DNA from: Nyssa sinensis
Taxonomy: Eukaryota > Streptophyta > Magnoliopsida > Cornales > Nyssaceae
DNA: 64,000 nt
Direction of reading: 5' to 3'
NCBI GenBank assembly: GCA_008638375.1
Contig: CM018038.1
Coordinates: forward strand, 28,308,753 to 28,372,752
Below are positions 1 through 11,376 of this stretch, piece by piece (position 1 is the first letter of the stretch; each line of letters opens with the position of its first letter). The notes below the pieces were generated by a model. It was not told the DNA's origin. It saw nothing but the letters and a program-made list of their open reading frames with translations, and did no database searches. A program made the position numbers and the translations under genes.

Positions 1-840
1 CTCACCGCAACCTCCCTACCCCTTACTATAACCATCATGTGCAAAATTCTAACAAACTCAAAACATCCTCTACCTCCCATTCCTGGACATTTCCCCTAAA
101 GCAAGGAAACCACATCAACTTCTCTCCATTCCAAGAGACACAATCAGCCACCAATACTTCCCTATCTAATCCTATATAGAATGGAAAATCATACCTTCGA
201 AGAATCATCTCCACACCAAGCATCTCTCCAAAAGCTCACCTTCCTTCCCCCACCTTGAAACGGATACAACAAAACACATCTTCCATACCTTGCCTTTTTT
301 AGACTTCCACACACTGCATCCATAAGAACCTCCCACCTCCCTAGTGACCCACTCCCCCTCCACTGCACACCCCCTCTAAAACAAACCTCCAAGACCATTT
401 GCCCAACAAGGCTTTGTTAAACACCCACAACTCCTTAAAACCCAAACCCCCCTCCTAGATAAGAGCTTTAATTCTATCCAAACTTACAAGATGGATCTTC
501 CTTCCCTCCTTTAGATCTCTCCAACTGATGTCAGGCATTAGACATGGAATAAGTTGGCAAGCTAGCAAAGTGCTCTTTATCAACGTGATCCTCCCCCTTT
601 CGACAAGGAAAAGCCGCGTCCACCACCACCCTGCGAAAAGATGATGGGAAATATCAACAGTTCCAATTGAATCCCCTCAACAACTCCCCCCCACACATCA
701 CCCTTGACAAGCTACTCAAAGCCTTCGTGACTACTATGAACAAGAAAGGATATAATGGAGCCCCTTACATCAAACCCCTTGAGGTGCAAAAGAATCCAGT
801 TCAAGAACTGTTCACCAATCCGAAAGAGAAATTAAGGATA

Positions 841-907
841 TTTTTTTATCAGTAAAGTTATAATATTATATACTCGGCGCCCGAGGGGGGCGAACCCATG
901 TACAAAA
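841..907 (-). mobile_element. 67-bp LINE 3' tail inserted with a 13-bp target-site duplication
   Basis: The minus-strand copy contains only the extreme 3' end of a LINE: a GGGTTCGCCCC..GGCGCC stretch, a TATATA region and a terminal A-run (T-run on plus at 841-847). The same tail sits at the 3' ends of the LINEs ending near 29150 and 52400. It is flanked by GAAATTAAGGATA (828-840) and GAAATTGAGGATA (908-920), a 13-bp duplication with one mismatch. It lies inside the RT region of the older LINE. Confidence 0.75.
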
Positions 908-2597
908 GAAATTGAGGATATACACCGCCAAATCCACCTCTTCCACCTATGTCCAAACCTCACCTTCCTTAAAAGGAACATAAAAAAACTTCCAATTAAC
1001 ATGCTTGTATGCCTTTTCGATGTCAAACATACACAATAACTCTGCCTCTCCTTTCCATGAGCCTACGCACTCATTTGCCACCAATGCTGCATCAAGAATT
1101 TGTCGGCCCCCAGCCTCCCGAAAAAGTGTTTTGGCTATCCAAGATCACACCACCCAACAGACCTTTGAATCTTTTTTTTTTTTGGATAAGTAGCAAAATC
1201 TCTGATGTTCTCCGCTCCTTTATTCGGCAGCAAAATAATAAAAGACGCATTCAAGCTTCTTTCAAAAGGACAACACTTGTAGAAGTATCTGAACACCGCA
1301 ATCATATCCCCCTTGATCACATGCCAACACTGCTGGAAAATGCAATGGAAAAGCCAACAGGGGGCCAAGAGCTTTATCTCCCTTGCAATCCATAAAAGCC
1401 TCAAGCACACCATCCTCAAAGGCTCCTCCAACCCATCCATGTCCACATTCCCTAAAGCATCAAAATGAAGCTCTTCTAGCACCGATTTCCGCTCAATAAT
1501 TTCCTCATACAACCCTTTATAAAAATTAGATATGTCTTCATGGACCTCCTCCTCTTGCCTAAAGATTTGGTCACCTATCCTTATTGAACTTATGTTGTTC
1601 ACTCGCCTTTGAGCATTTGCGACTCTATGGAAGAAACTAGTGTTCTTATCACCCTACTTCAACCACAAAGCCCAAGAATTTTGTCTTCAACAAATTTCTT
1701 CTTGCTTGAACAAAGCCCCTAGTTCCCCCCTTCATTCCATCCCTATAGTGTTTTTCCTATTCGGATAAAGAATTCTCATGCTCCTTCGAATTTAAAATGG
1801 CCTTCAACAATGTCGCCATTTCTCACCTTCAAATTCCCAAAACCTCTATATTCCACCTCTTCAAGTCTGCTTTCAGCATCCTCGACTTTGTTGCCATAAC
1901 ATAGGTACGGTTACCCTAACTTGGTAACCCAGCCAGCACCCTCCAACCAAATTGTAGAACCCCGGCTCTTTTAACAACATGTTTTCGAAACGGAAAGGAT
2001 TCCTCCCTCTTCTAATCCCTCCACAATCCAACAACACAGGATGGTGATTAGATACTAGCCTTGGTAAATAGTACTGAGCTGAACCTAGAAAACTCTCCTC
2101 CCACACACAATACGACAAAAATCTGTCTAATCTCAACATTGTTGGTTCCTCACACCCACTGGACCAAGAATATCTTCTACCTTCTAAAGGCAAATCAATC
2201 AATTAATTAGAATTAAAAAAACTGAGCCAAAGTCCATCAGTGCTTTAGTTAACCTCGCCCCTCCTGATTTTACGAGCGGAGACCTAACCACATTAAAGTC
2301 ATCTCCTATACACCACGGTTGTGCCTATCTAGATTGCACATCGCTTAATTCTTCCAAAAGCACTACATTCTCAACCACAAAGCCAAGGCCATAAACCCCA
2401 AAAAAAGACCCAAGAGAAATTCTCCCCCAAGCAGCTCAAACAAACAAGATTTTGAATCGTTACCTAACCATTGATTAAGGCAAGAGATATGCCTAGGATC
2501 CCACATGGTCAATCTCCTGCCGATAGTTTCTCTCGCAGCTAAGCTTCTCCACTCCACCCACCTGCTCCCCCGATACCCCCGACTCCCCTAGCCTAAC

Positions 2598-3103
2598 AAG
2601 CATGGATACGGACATGGGACACGGCACCTAACACGCAGATACATCATTTCTCACAAAAGTAGGACAAGGACACTTCAAGAATACGTTGAATATATATAAT
2701 TTTTTTATATTTTTATATGACCATATAATAAAAAAATAACGTTATTTCAATTAAAATTGGCACAAAAATACACAAAACAAAAAAAAAAAACTGTTAAGAT
2801 ATTAAAATAACAAAGCTATTAAATAAAAATTCAAGAACTTCTTTATTTAATCATTAACATCTATGATTCAAGTTCCAAAATAAATTTATTAACTATTATA
2901 TAGAACATATATATATAACCAAAAAAAGAACTAAAGAGGAGGAGAAAACGAGGAAAAATCCAAAAAAATAGAAAACCTGTCCCAAACATAATCGAAATTA
3001 AGGGGAAAAAAATTGGACACTTTTTTTGCATGTCCAACACGTGTCCAAAATGGAGGATAGAAAATGTGACACGGACATGTGAGCCAAAATAGTGTCTACG
3101 CTT
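2598..3103. mobile_element. Small inverted-repeat DNA element, GTGTCC-rich family, copy A
   Basis: The left tip reads AAGCATGGATACGGACATGG and the right tip reads GTGTCTACGCTT, which is inverted AAGCGTAGACAC. Both subterminal regions are rich in GGACAC/GTGTCC; the centre is AT-rich and non-coding. It interrupts the minus-strand LINE between the start and middle of its endonuclease. Flanks CTAGCCTAAC and ATAGCCCTTAA hint at an imperfect target duplication of about 9 bp. Related copies lie near 16278, 26274-29336 and 57288-57815. A non-autonomous TIR element is likely; Mutator-like is my guess from the flank. Confidence 0.6.
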
Positions 3104-3379
3104 CATAGCCCTTAATCGTCTCTTGATTTATATCCTCCATTTTAGTTTCCTAAAGGCACATCACCGCAACCTTCCACTCCCTCAACAAATATTTTGCAAC
3201 CACCCATTTATTTGGATCATGTAGACGCGTCACACTCCAAATTTCAAGAAAAATCAAGGTATCAAAAATTCCAAGGATATGAATGTTTATAGTTATGCAT
3301 GCATATGACAACTTGTATCAAAGATTTCATAAAAGGGTTCCAATGCTGAAACTTGAAAGAAACTACATCACCATGTAGA

Positions 3380-6075
3380 TGGACACTTCTTGAATTCATT
3401 TCCTGAGCACGGGTTGCCAAAAAGAAGTCTAAATACATCCTTTATTGTCTTAGTTGAGAATAAAGGTGGGGTAGTGGAGTTGACTAAGTGGAGAGTATTT
3501 ATAAAATTCTTGCTAAGATGTTGGTGTCGAGGCTTTGGATAGTTATGAATAGTAATCTTTCCAAACTAGAGAACGCCTTGTGGGTAGATGGCAGATCCTG
3601 GAAAGCAATCCTCATTCCTCAAAGTAAATGAATGTTTAGACTTGAGGCTTAGAGATTCTAAGCAAAGGGTGATTTGCAAGCTTGATGCAGAAAAACTTTA
3701 TGATCATTTTAATTGGACTTCTTGTTGTACATTAAGGAAAAGATGGGATTTTGGCACAAATGAAAAAAAATTGAATATTGTTTTTCCATGGTGAGGTTCT
3801 CAGTACTTATCAATGAATCTCCTGTGGATCCATTCCTTCTCGTTATGGTTATTGGGGGAATTTAGACACATGATACATAGGGAGGTGAAAAGAGATTTGA
3901 TCAAGGGTTTTTGGGTCAGTGTTGTTTGGGGAAAGGAGTTATTAGTGTCGTATTTGTTATTTGTTGATGTCACTAGTATTTTGTGATGCTAATGACTTGC
4001 AATTGCAGCTAAGATACTTTAGTTGCATCCTTATTATTTTTCAAGGTTGTTTTGAATCTCAAGATCAACATGTGCAAGAGTGAGCCAATTCTAGTGGGGA
4101 AGAGTGACTTAGGTAGGCTGGTAAGGATTTTGGTTTACAAGATGGAAGACCTCCTAGTATCATATTTGGATCTCTTCCTTAGTTCTTTGGTCAAGGCTAT
4201 CAAAGTATGGAATGTTATGATTGGAAGATCTAAGAGAAAGTTGGCAGAGCAAATGAGGCAATATCTTTTAAAGGGGGCTTGGCTAACAGTCCATAGTTAT
4301 CAAAATCGCGATCCGGATCGTAGGATCGCACAATCCTACGATCCAATATGGATAAATCGATCTGAATCGTATGAAAATCATTTAAATAGCAAGATCGTAG
4401 TAGGATCATATTACAATCGTGGTAGGAGTGGTAGGATTCGTTTGAATTGCTGGACCAAAACATCACCTAAAGTATTTGGTTATTTAATGACTCAGCACAA
4501 AATTTTGACAAGTATTGTTACATTTAGCTAGTTATTTAGAGAATTTCTTTTAGTTTATTTTTTTAAAATGTTAATTTGTGTTATTTTAAAATTATAAAAC
4601 TTACATTTTATAAGCAAATATGAATAGAAAATTATAAATATATACACTTCAATATGGTGTTAGAATATTTTACATTAATTTTTTATTTCAGACTTATTTG
4701 CTATTGATTTTTAAGAGTTCTTTACTTTTACATATAAACTTGGTCATTTTTTAAAGAATTTTGCAGGATCTTACAATCCTCGATCCGATACTACGATCTG
4801 ATCCTATGACTCCCAAAACGATCCAACATAGGATCCTGATTTTAACAACCTTGGCTAACACTTATTAAGAGTATTGTATCTAGTTTGCCCACTTATTTTA
4901 TTTTGCTAACCCTATTTTGTCTATTGCAGTTACGAGGTTAGAAAAGCTCCAACATTATTTTTTGTGGGGAGGTATGGGCATCATCTTGTTGATTAGATGA
5001 CCATATATTCTCCAATTTAAGAGGGGAATTGAGCATGAAGATTCTAAGAATTTACAACCAAGCATTATTAAGGAAATGGATGTGGAGATATTGGGAAGAA
5101 GAGTAGTCTTAGGAGAAGGTTGGTGGAGGGGAAGTGCGGGACTAATCGAGGAGATTGGTACACTAGAGATATGTGTGTTTAGCATAGGGGTGGGGGATGG
5201 ATAAGTATCCAGAAGGGTTAGGATGAATTTTCAAAACATATTAAATGAAAGGTAGGGGGTTAGATTTTGGGCGGATCATTGGTGCAGGAATGGTCCTCTG
5301 TTTAGTACATTTTCAAGGTTGTTTCAGATTGCAGTGGCTAGGCAAGCTGTGGTCGCTGATTGCTATAGAGTTTTTAATAGTGGTGTTTGTGTGGGAAATT
5401 AACTTCTATTGATTGCTGCAAGATTGGGAGCTACTTAAGGTAGGGGATTTCGAAGCTATGGTCACGACTGCTATAGAGTTTATGATAGTGGCAGTTGTGT
5501 GTATATTAACTTCCATAGGCCGTTGCAAGATTGGGAGCTGCAATAGACAAGGGCTTCCTTTGAACTTTTGTATGATTATGCTATGGCAGTCAGCGGGGAG
5601 GATGAACTGCAGCAGGTTGCATCTTCAAGAGGCAATTTGAGGTTAGATCATGATATTAGTTGCTATATGGTGGAGGGTAGCTGGGATTCCCATGGAGAGC
5701 TATATGGCACACTAAAACTCCTCCTAAAGTGGCATTTTTTAGATGGACGAAAATATTAGGGAAAATTTTGACTATGGAAAATCTTCTTAAAAGGAGGTAG
5801 ATTATGGTTACTAGAGCAGTTTATGAAAGAGAGGGGCAAATTTGTCAATCACTTGTGGTTGTATTGCTCCATGGCTGGGGATATGTGGGCCCTCTTACTT
5901 AGTCTTTCGGGATTCATTAGGTGATGCCAATTTGACGAAAGACATTTTCTCCTAGTTGCAGAGAGGAGAGCGTGGGTTGTAGAGTGCGGGAGGTTTAGCG
6001 AGTGGCTCTACTATATCCTTGGTGGAGCATTTGGAGGAACAGGAATAGGAGGTCTTTTGAAAGACTGGAAACACT
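3380..6075 (+). mobile_element. Degenerate L1-type LINE, RT to C-terminal region
   Basis: Plus-strand remnants in order: RT (about 3490-3800: ILAKMLVSRLWIVMNS-like, then VICKLDAEKLYDHFNW), RT distal and thumb (about 4040-4290), the region resuming after an insertion at 4861 (LIKSIVSSLPTYF-like), RFWADHWCRNGPL-like about 5255-5300, and a zinc-finger-like tail to about 6075. Many stops. It faces the preceding LINE in opposite orientation. The reading frame across 4288/4861 rejoins, dating the nested element as younger. Confidence 0.8.
4289..4849. mobile_element. Foldback (MULE-type?) MITE, GATCC-rich, with 11-bp target-site duplication
   Basis: It is flanked by CTTGGCTAACA at 4278-4288 and again at 4850-4860, and removing it rejoins the LINE. 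The tips are inverted: GTTATCAAAATCGCGATCC at the left against GTTGTTAAAATCAGGATCC read inward from the right. A 12-bp-arm hairpin lies at 4316-4345 (GGATCGTAGGAT ... ATCCTACGATCC). The interior is AT-rich and non-coding. TSD length and inverted tips fit a non-autonomous Mutator-like element; superfamily is inferred. A related element occurs at about 50052-50983. Confidence 0.72.
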
Positions 6076-6079
6076 TTTT

Positions 6080-7026
6080 TGTTTTTTTGTTTTTGGTAAT
6101 TAACTCCTATTTGGTTTGTTAAACTAATAGAGCTGAATTTAAGAAAATTGAAGATTGTTTAATATGTCATACAATCTTACCTTAAAGGCTAATTCCATAG
6201 TATTGGGTTACTGTTTACAGCCCCAAAACAACCATTATTTAGCCCCATAGCACTACTACATCAACTAATCACCCCAAACTAGTCTCGTCTCCAACCCTTT
6301 GGCTTTCAATCTAACATCTAAACACCAAAATTAGTTGCCTTCTTTCTAAAATTCCTGCAAGCTGTCACTTCATAATTCAAGCCAATTTGATGCCTTTTTC
6401 AAACCACAAACCTTACAACATCTACACACTTTAAAACCCAAACGCTAGAGTCTTTCCACAATTACACCCACCACAAATTACCTGTAGCCAGATGTGTTCA
6501 AAGTTTCCTAAAGTTGTACTACATCATATGTTCCATCATAGCATTTAGGGACAAATCCTTAGCTTCAAATGCATCCAATTCCAATCCAACAGATAAATGA
6601 GACAGCAATATAGATCATTTTCAATTGATGGTTCCCAATGTGATTTGGCTAAATTCCAAACATAAATTGCCAACACAATTTGGTGAAGACAATTACCTAA
6701 AAGACTGCATTTACTAAGTCAATGGATCTACATAGTCAAACAAACAGATACTCGAGATGAAAACTCAAACCAGAGGCCAGTCAAAGAAAGCACCACATAC
6801 AAAGAGGAGAATGAAGTAACTCTCAGCCCTCGAACATGGGTAGATTTTCTCTCCCATAATAACTTTAGACTATCCAGCATTCAAGATTTAGATTACATGG
6901 TCACTATCAATTAGTACAAAATCAAAACATAATTAAATCTCTAAGGTAAATAAATTATTGCGCCGATTATGATCCCTAGATTCTAACTGATCACTGCGAA
7001 AATGTGTAGTAAATGAAAATTCTGAC
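6080..7026. other. Intron of the TMEM50-type gene, no further exon seen
   Basis: I see no coding or repeat signal here apart from the LINE 3' end near 6075-6100. I looked on the minus strand for the expected continuation of the TMEM50 family (hydrophobic segment with GLLIQD-like and WTSH-like motifs) and did not find it between 1 and 7026. Confidence 0.5.
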
Positions 7027-7344
7027 CTCCACTCTCCCTCTTCGTAGGGGGAGTAATCTATGTCCTCCCTTCTAACGGAGTTAAACATCAAAGCTGCCAA
7101 AGACGCAAATATGCCTACGAAAGAAAGAACAACCATATTCAATTGAAACCCTAACAAACAAAACAGACAAGATATAAATAGAGAGAAAGTAGATAGACAG
7201 AGAAAGCAGACCAGGGAGGTAGTGAACGAAGGAGACCTTGACGGAACTGCAAACCACAGCGTCGACCCAAAACCACCAACCGGCGCCGAATACAGCACCA
7301 GCAACACCTGGTCCGAAGATTGCCCACAGCTCCGCCGAATCCAT
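7027..7344 (-). CDS. TMEM50: TMEM50-type small multipass membrane protein, first two coding exons (partial)
   Basis: Exon 1 is 7344-7212 (133 nt), starting MDSAELWAIFGPG and carrying the WWFWVDAVVC segment and FVHYLPG. The donor GTCTGC follows at 7211. Exon 2 is 7114-7027 (88 nt), after a CGTAG acceptor, giving IFASLAALMFNSV and the strongly conserved REDIDYSPYEEGEW. The donor GTCAGA follows at 7026. Phases match (1 nt, then 2 nt left over). About 73 residues are covered; plant members are about 135, so the last two membrane segments must lie in exons to the left of the window. The family is small ER/endomembrane four-helix proteins; precise function in plants is poorly known. The start is chosen because MD[SL]AELWAIFGPG is the usual N-terminus. 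The nearby LINEs at 1-6075 would be in its intron. Confidence 0.9.
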
Positions 7345-7549
7345 ACTTTATGGATTCTGATATTCTTTACAAATGATCGGGCTGATACAGATCCTTGTAG
7401 AGTTGTTCAATGGTGAAATGGTGGCTTGCCTGTATAATAAAGCCACCAAAATTCCAGGCAGAGAATGGGAGTGATGGTGGCTGGGAATCCAATTGCTTCG
7501 CACCTTTCACAAGAGACCTTTCCCTCTCATTGGATGGGCATGAAAGTGG

Positions 7550-7585
7550 TTCGGGTTCGGGTTCGGGTTCGGGTTCGGGTTCGGG
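7550..7585. repeat. (TTCGGG)6 hexamer microsatellite
   Basis: Six perfect TTCGGG units (CCCGAA on the minus strand), about 205 bp upstream of the TMEM50-type start codon, therefore in its leader or promoter. It is not the plant telomere hexamer. Confidence 0.95.
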
Positions 7586-8400
7586 TAAAATTTAGTTTGA
7601 TCATGCATAGTGACCTTTATTATGGAATTGTGTGTACAATTGATCTTTGTATAATTATATTTAATAAGTTAATAATTAATATATTTTTAAGGAATTAACT
7701 TGATTTTAGTATGGATAATCAATAATTCTATTATCTAATAATTAATATTTGTTTGAGTAAAAAACTTTATAATATTAATTATAAGAAAGATAAAATAGTT
7801 ATATATTTTTTATTTATGAGATGTTTTGGTAATTTTATTTATTAATTTAACATAATCAAAGTAAAATTATGGTAAGTAGAAAAAATTATTACATAGCAAT
7901 TATAAAAAATACAACTTATTCATTTCAGAAGAACATTAAGAGTTTTTTTTTAATAACTTAAATTGAAACATTGTGTGTATTTTTGTGTTTTTTAAATTAA
8001 AATTTTGTTGACAAATTTCATATAAGGCATTTTTTTTTCACCGAGATTTATTTACATATAATTAATAAAATTCTTATCTCTCATGCTTATTAATTATAAA
8101 ATGTTTAGTTGTATTTTGCATCGTATTATATTTCCTTCTCTATTTTTTTTTATTTGGATTGAAAGTGCAAACATTGTATTGAAAGAAAAATGAAAGAGAC
8201 TTAAACTTAAGATCTCTCGGAACTAAAGTTCTAAGACCATGTTAGATTACTAATTGCTCTAGAAATTTAAACTATTAAAAATTGAGCCTATAATATATAT
8301 CAAGTTAATGTTACTAAAAGCCCTCTATTTTCTTAATATAATAGATTACAAGTAGTTCACCAAAAATTTATATAAAAGATAATAATTTAATTCATTATTT
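7586..8400. other. AT-rich intergenic DNA
   Basis: Very AT-rich stretch upstream of the TMEM50-type gene. No coding signal or recognisable element. 8160-8280 has a short stretch resembling a LINE or retrotransposon edge but too weak to call. Confidence 0.5.
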
Positions 8401-8408
8401 AGTTAGTG

Positions 8409-9046
8409 CAGGCCCGGCTCAAGGGTAAGGCCAACAAAATAATTGCTTTAAGCCCTACCTAAAAAGAAGTCCCAAATTTTAGATATTTATAGTATAATGA
8501 AATTAGAAATCTAAGATTAATAAAACTCTAACCGTATAAAAAGGCCCCAAAATTGATTTAGGCCTCACCTAAAGAGAAGACCCCAAATTTTTGGTATCTA
8601 TAATATAATGAAATTAAAAGTCTAAGATTAATAAAAGTCTAACTCTAAAAAAAAAAGATCCTAAATTTTATATATTTATAATATAATGAAACTAGAAGTT
8701 TAAGGTAAATAAAAACCTAACTCTATAAAAAAAAAAAGTCCCATAAAGACTCCATTAAAATAATTTAATTCTAAAATTTTATTCGTATTATAGTCAATTT
8801 TTTTTATTGTTGTCCTATTAAGATAAAAAAAAAAAATTATGTAAAATATTTATTAGTAGAGTTTTATTAATACATAAATCTCTCTTGTTGAAAAACAAAT
8901 AAATTTTATATTACAAAAATTAAAATATAATATATATATATATATATAAAAGAAACAAAGTAAAAATTTATATTAATATAAAAAAAGTTTCATTAAGAAT
9001 GGTTACTTTCTCGCTTTAAGCTCCCCAATTATATTGAGCCGTCCTG
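8409..9046. mobile_element. hAT-type non-autonomous element (MITE) with 8-bp target-site duplication
   Basis: Flanked by a perfect AGTTAGTG at 8401-8408 and 9047-9054. The ends are CAGGCCCGGCTCAA at the left and TTGAGCCGTCCTG at the right, inverted repeats with one or two differences and the CAGG tip usual for hAT elements. The interior has no ORF and contains about 3.5 diverged tandem units of roughly 100 bp (8455-8745; each with a CCCAAATTTT..ATAATGAAA core). An 8-bp TSD and this TIR together support the hAT superfamily. Confidence 0.88.
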
Positions 9047-9054
9047 AGTTAGTG

Positions 9055-9835
9055 AATGAAGTTTGATTAAAAAGAATAAGTAAAATTTCAACTATATGAA
9101 TAATATGAAACTAAAACATGCATTATTATACGGATTGGGTGTATCTTTATTTCATGAGAAATGGAGTTAACTCATTTGTCTCACAAGTAATTTAAAAAAA
9201 TATTAAACAATTTAAATTTTAAAAAAACACAATTTTCAATACAGTCACAAATGAAAGCCTTCCATTTCATGATAAATTGAGAGACTTCCAATTTGCATTA
9301 TACGTGGAAACAGTAATTTAACCTGGCCCTTTGAAACTCTCTACATTGGCTCCTATTGGGATAGCTTTAGGGAAGCTCTGTTAACCCAACAAGACTTGGT
9401 ACAAATGCATAATAATTTATTGCCTCACCCTACCCTAGCCTACGCTAATTATATAATAAAGTGATAGATAAGTTTTTGTGTTACATAATCAAAGTTAACA
9501 ATAAAAAAAAAAAATTTGTTTAACAAATTTGATAGAATTATATATTTATAAAAATATATGTATGATGAAATTGTGACTATCGTAAAAACAAATATTGAAG
9601 AAACAATTTGTTTACGTTTTTAAAACAAGATTTTTAATTTCAAAATGCGGGATACGCGTTTGACAAGTAATTAATTTTATTTTTTTTAACTTTTTATAAT
9701 TTAGATTATTATATCCTAAATGTATTTTCACAGTTTTTAAAAAATTAATTATAAAATTTTTAGAAATATTTTTAAAAAGATTATATTTGAATCACTATGC
9801 CAAGCGAACTATTAAATTCTCAATTACAATAAACT
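9055..9835. other. AT-rich intergenic DNA
   Basis: No gene or clear element. The sequence is dominated by A/T runs. Confidence 0.5.
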
Positions 9836-10505
9836 TGTGTCATGAGTCAAAACTAAATCCTTATCCATTTGCTTTAATGATACACGAGTTGACTAAGCCT
9901 GTACATAATGAGTTTCATGGTGTATGCTTTTTACTGACAATATTCTTTTAATTGATGAAACTCAAATATGAATAAATGTTAAATTAGAGGTAATAAATTA
10001 TTTAGAATTAAGAGGATTTAAGATAAGTAGAGAAAAAAACTAAATATCTTGAGCGTGACTTAAATAGTGAAGATTGAAAATTAAAGGCAATAAGAAGTGA
10101 AATTTTTGTTATTTAGATTCACTTATTCATTAGGAATAAGAAATTTGATATGATGGTACTTATAAAATTACAGTAGCATAAATTAAGTGGAGAAGTGCAC
10201 TTAACATTCAATGTATACCTTCAAAATTGAAAGATAAATTCTATAGAATTACTATTAGACCAGTGATGTTGTATGAAATAGATTTTTATACAATTAGGAA
10301 ATAACAAATGAATAAACTGAGTGAACTAAAATGAGAATGTTGAGATAAAAGTGCGGTAAGATAAGAATATAAAAATAAATAAATAAATACATTTGTGAAA
10401 AGGTAGGAAGGAGTAGCATATATTGGAGATGAAATTGGAGAAAATTGATTAAAGTGGTATGATCATGTACCACAAAGACTAGTAAATGCACCAATAAAAA
10501 GGAAC
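9836..10505 (+). mobile_element. Fossil RTE-type LINE, 3' half of the reverse transcriptase ORF
   Basis: Reading plus-strand frames through stops gives the well-known plant RTE order. 9848-9920 gives SKLNPYPFALMIHELTK-like. 9930-9950 gives a decayed FADD box (FTDN) followed by ILLIDET. 10010-10030 gives GFKISR. Then YLDSLI-like (YLGS), IKWRSAL about 10170-10200, LKDKFYRITIRPVMLY about 10225-10275, and NKLSELKWE/MRMLR-like, then the LRWFGHV-like and tail (YDHVPQRLVNAPIKR) to about 10505. Stops and frameshifts throughout make it long dead. It is a different clade from the L1-type LINEs in the window. The antisense frame at 10494-10294 is a shadow. Confidence 0.82.
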
Positions 10506-10539
10506 AACATGGTTTTGTAATTTTTTACTTTCATGTGAG

Positions 10540-10995
10540 ATCATCTTCGGGTATCCAAATACTCAATTAGACCTTCTCATTAGGTCCAGAGCGTCCAACA
10601 ATGTTAAGTTTGCCCATTTTTAATTTTTCTAGTCAGTCTGGTAAAGGCAGTATGGGAATTACACATTTTTATGTGTCTTTATTTTTGGTACCTCATTTGA
10701 CAAAATGAACCTCACCGTTAAGTTCAGAATGTCGAAAAATCTTAGGGTAGGTACCCTCGTAGTCATTAGTATTTATTTGATAGCTTAATCAACACATTAG
10801 GACACACTTCGAATTTGTCTAGTTTGTCCGTTCATATATTTCAGGGTTTAATTTCTCAAACCGGACCTCGTCATCGAGTTCGGAATGCTAAAAAAAGTTG
10901 GGTAGTGATGCATTGATCACTTAACCAATTTAGTTTTAATGACCCAACTTAGGTCATCTTAACCTATGAACAGGTTATCTTTTAACCCTAGTTGA
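10540..10995. repeat. Diverged direct repeats, probable retrotransposon-derived sequence
   Basis: Three related segments begin about 10559, 10693 and 10855, each with a CTC..GACC/AACCTC..GTTCRGAATG-like core followed by an A-run. The spacing is about 135-160 bp. No coding frame. It could be part of a degraded LTR; I cannot assign it. Confidence 0.4.
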
Positions 10996-11376
10996 GGTCA
11001 GGTCCTAACATAGTATGTTAAGAAACATGGAAATCTCCTATATTGAGGTAATTTTTCTCGCATTGTCCTAATTGTCTTAGGTCTTCAATAGAATAGAATA
11101 ATGTGACAAAATTCATGTAACCAACTCTAAATAATTAAGATAAGGTTTTGCTAAGTTGAGTTAAGTAAAGAAATATTTTTCTAATTCTCTATTGAAGTTC
11201 ATTTTTTTATTTTATTTTAACACAAATAATATTTTGTTTGATATGTGTCAATTACAATTAATTTAATAATTAAATAAGTATCCTAATGAAAACCAGCTAT
11301 TCCATCATCAGTTTAAATGAATTTGGGAGTAATTTTTTTCTAGAGTCCTCACCAAAATAGCCTTGTTGACATCCTT

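Larger units (their letters stand above)
1..3290 (-). mobile_element. Degenerate L1-type LINE, ORF2 (endonuclease and reverse transcriptase), runs off left edge
   Basis: Read on the minus strand, the parts come in normal LINE order. About 3275-3115 gives the ORF2 start (DPNKW..V and an ETK motif of the EEP endonuclease). 2557-2363 and 2202-1873 give the middle and end of the endonuclease (LPLEGRRYSW, LDRFLS, SNHHPVLLDCGG). 1602-1135 gives the linker and start of the reverse transcriptase ([15 protein letters not shown]), about 1026-905 more RT, and 398-35 the post-RT region (VSFWRDAWCGD). There are many stops and frameshifts, so it is dead. The C-terminal zinc-finger part would lie beyond position 1. 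It sits in what should be the distal intron of the TMEM50-type gene. Two later insertions interrupt it: a LINE tail at 841-907 and a small inverted-repeat element at 2598-3103. Confidence 0.85.

Noticed and set aside
10294..10494. Hydrophobic 66-codon minus frame
   Set aside because: Antisense of the RTE LINE fossil; no membrane protein family recognised.
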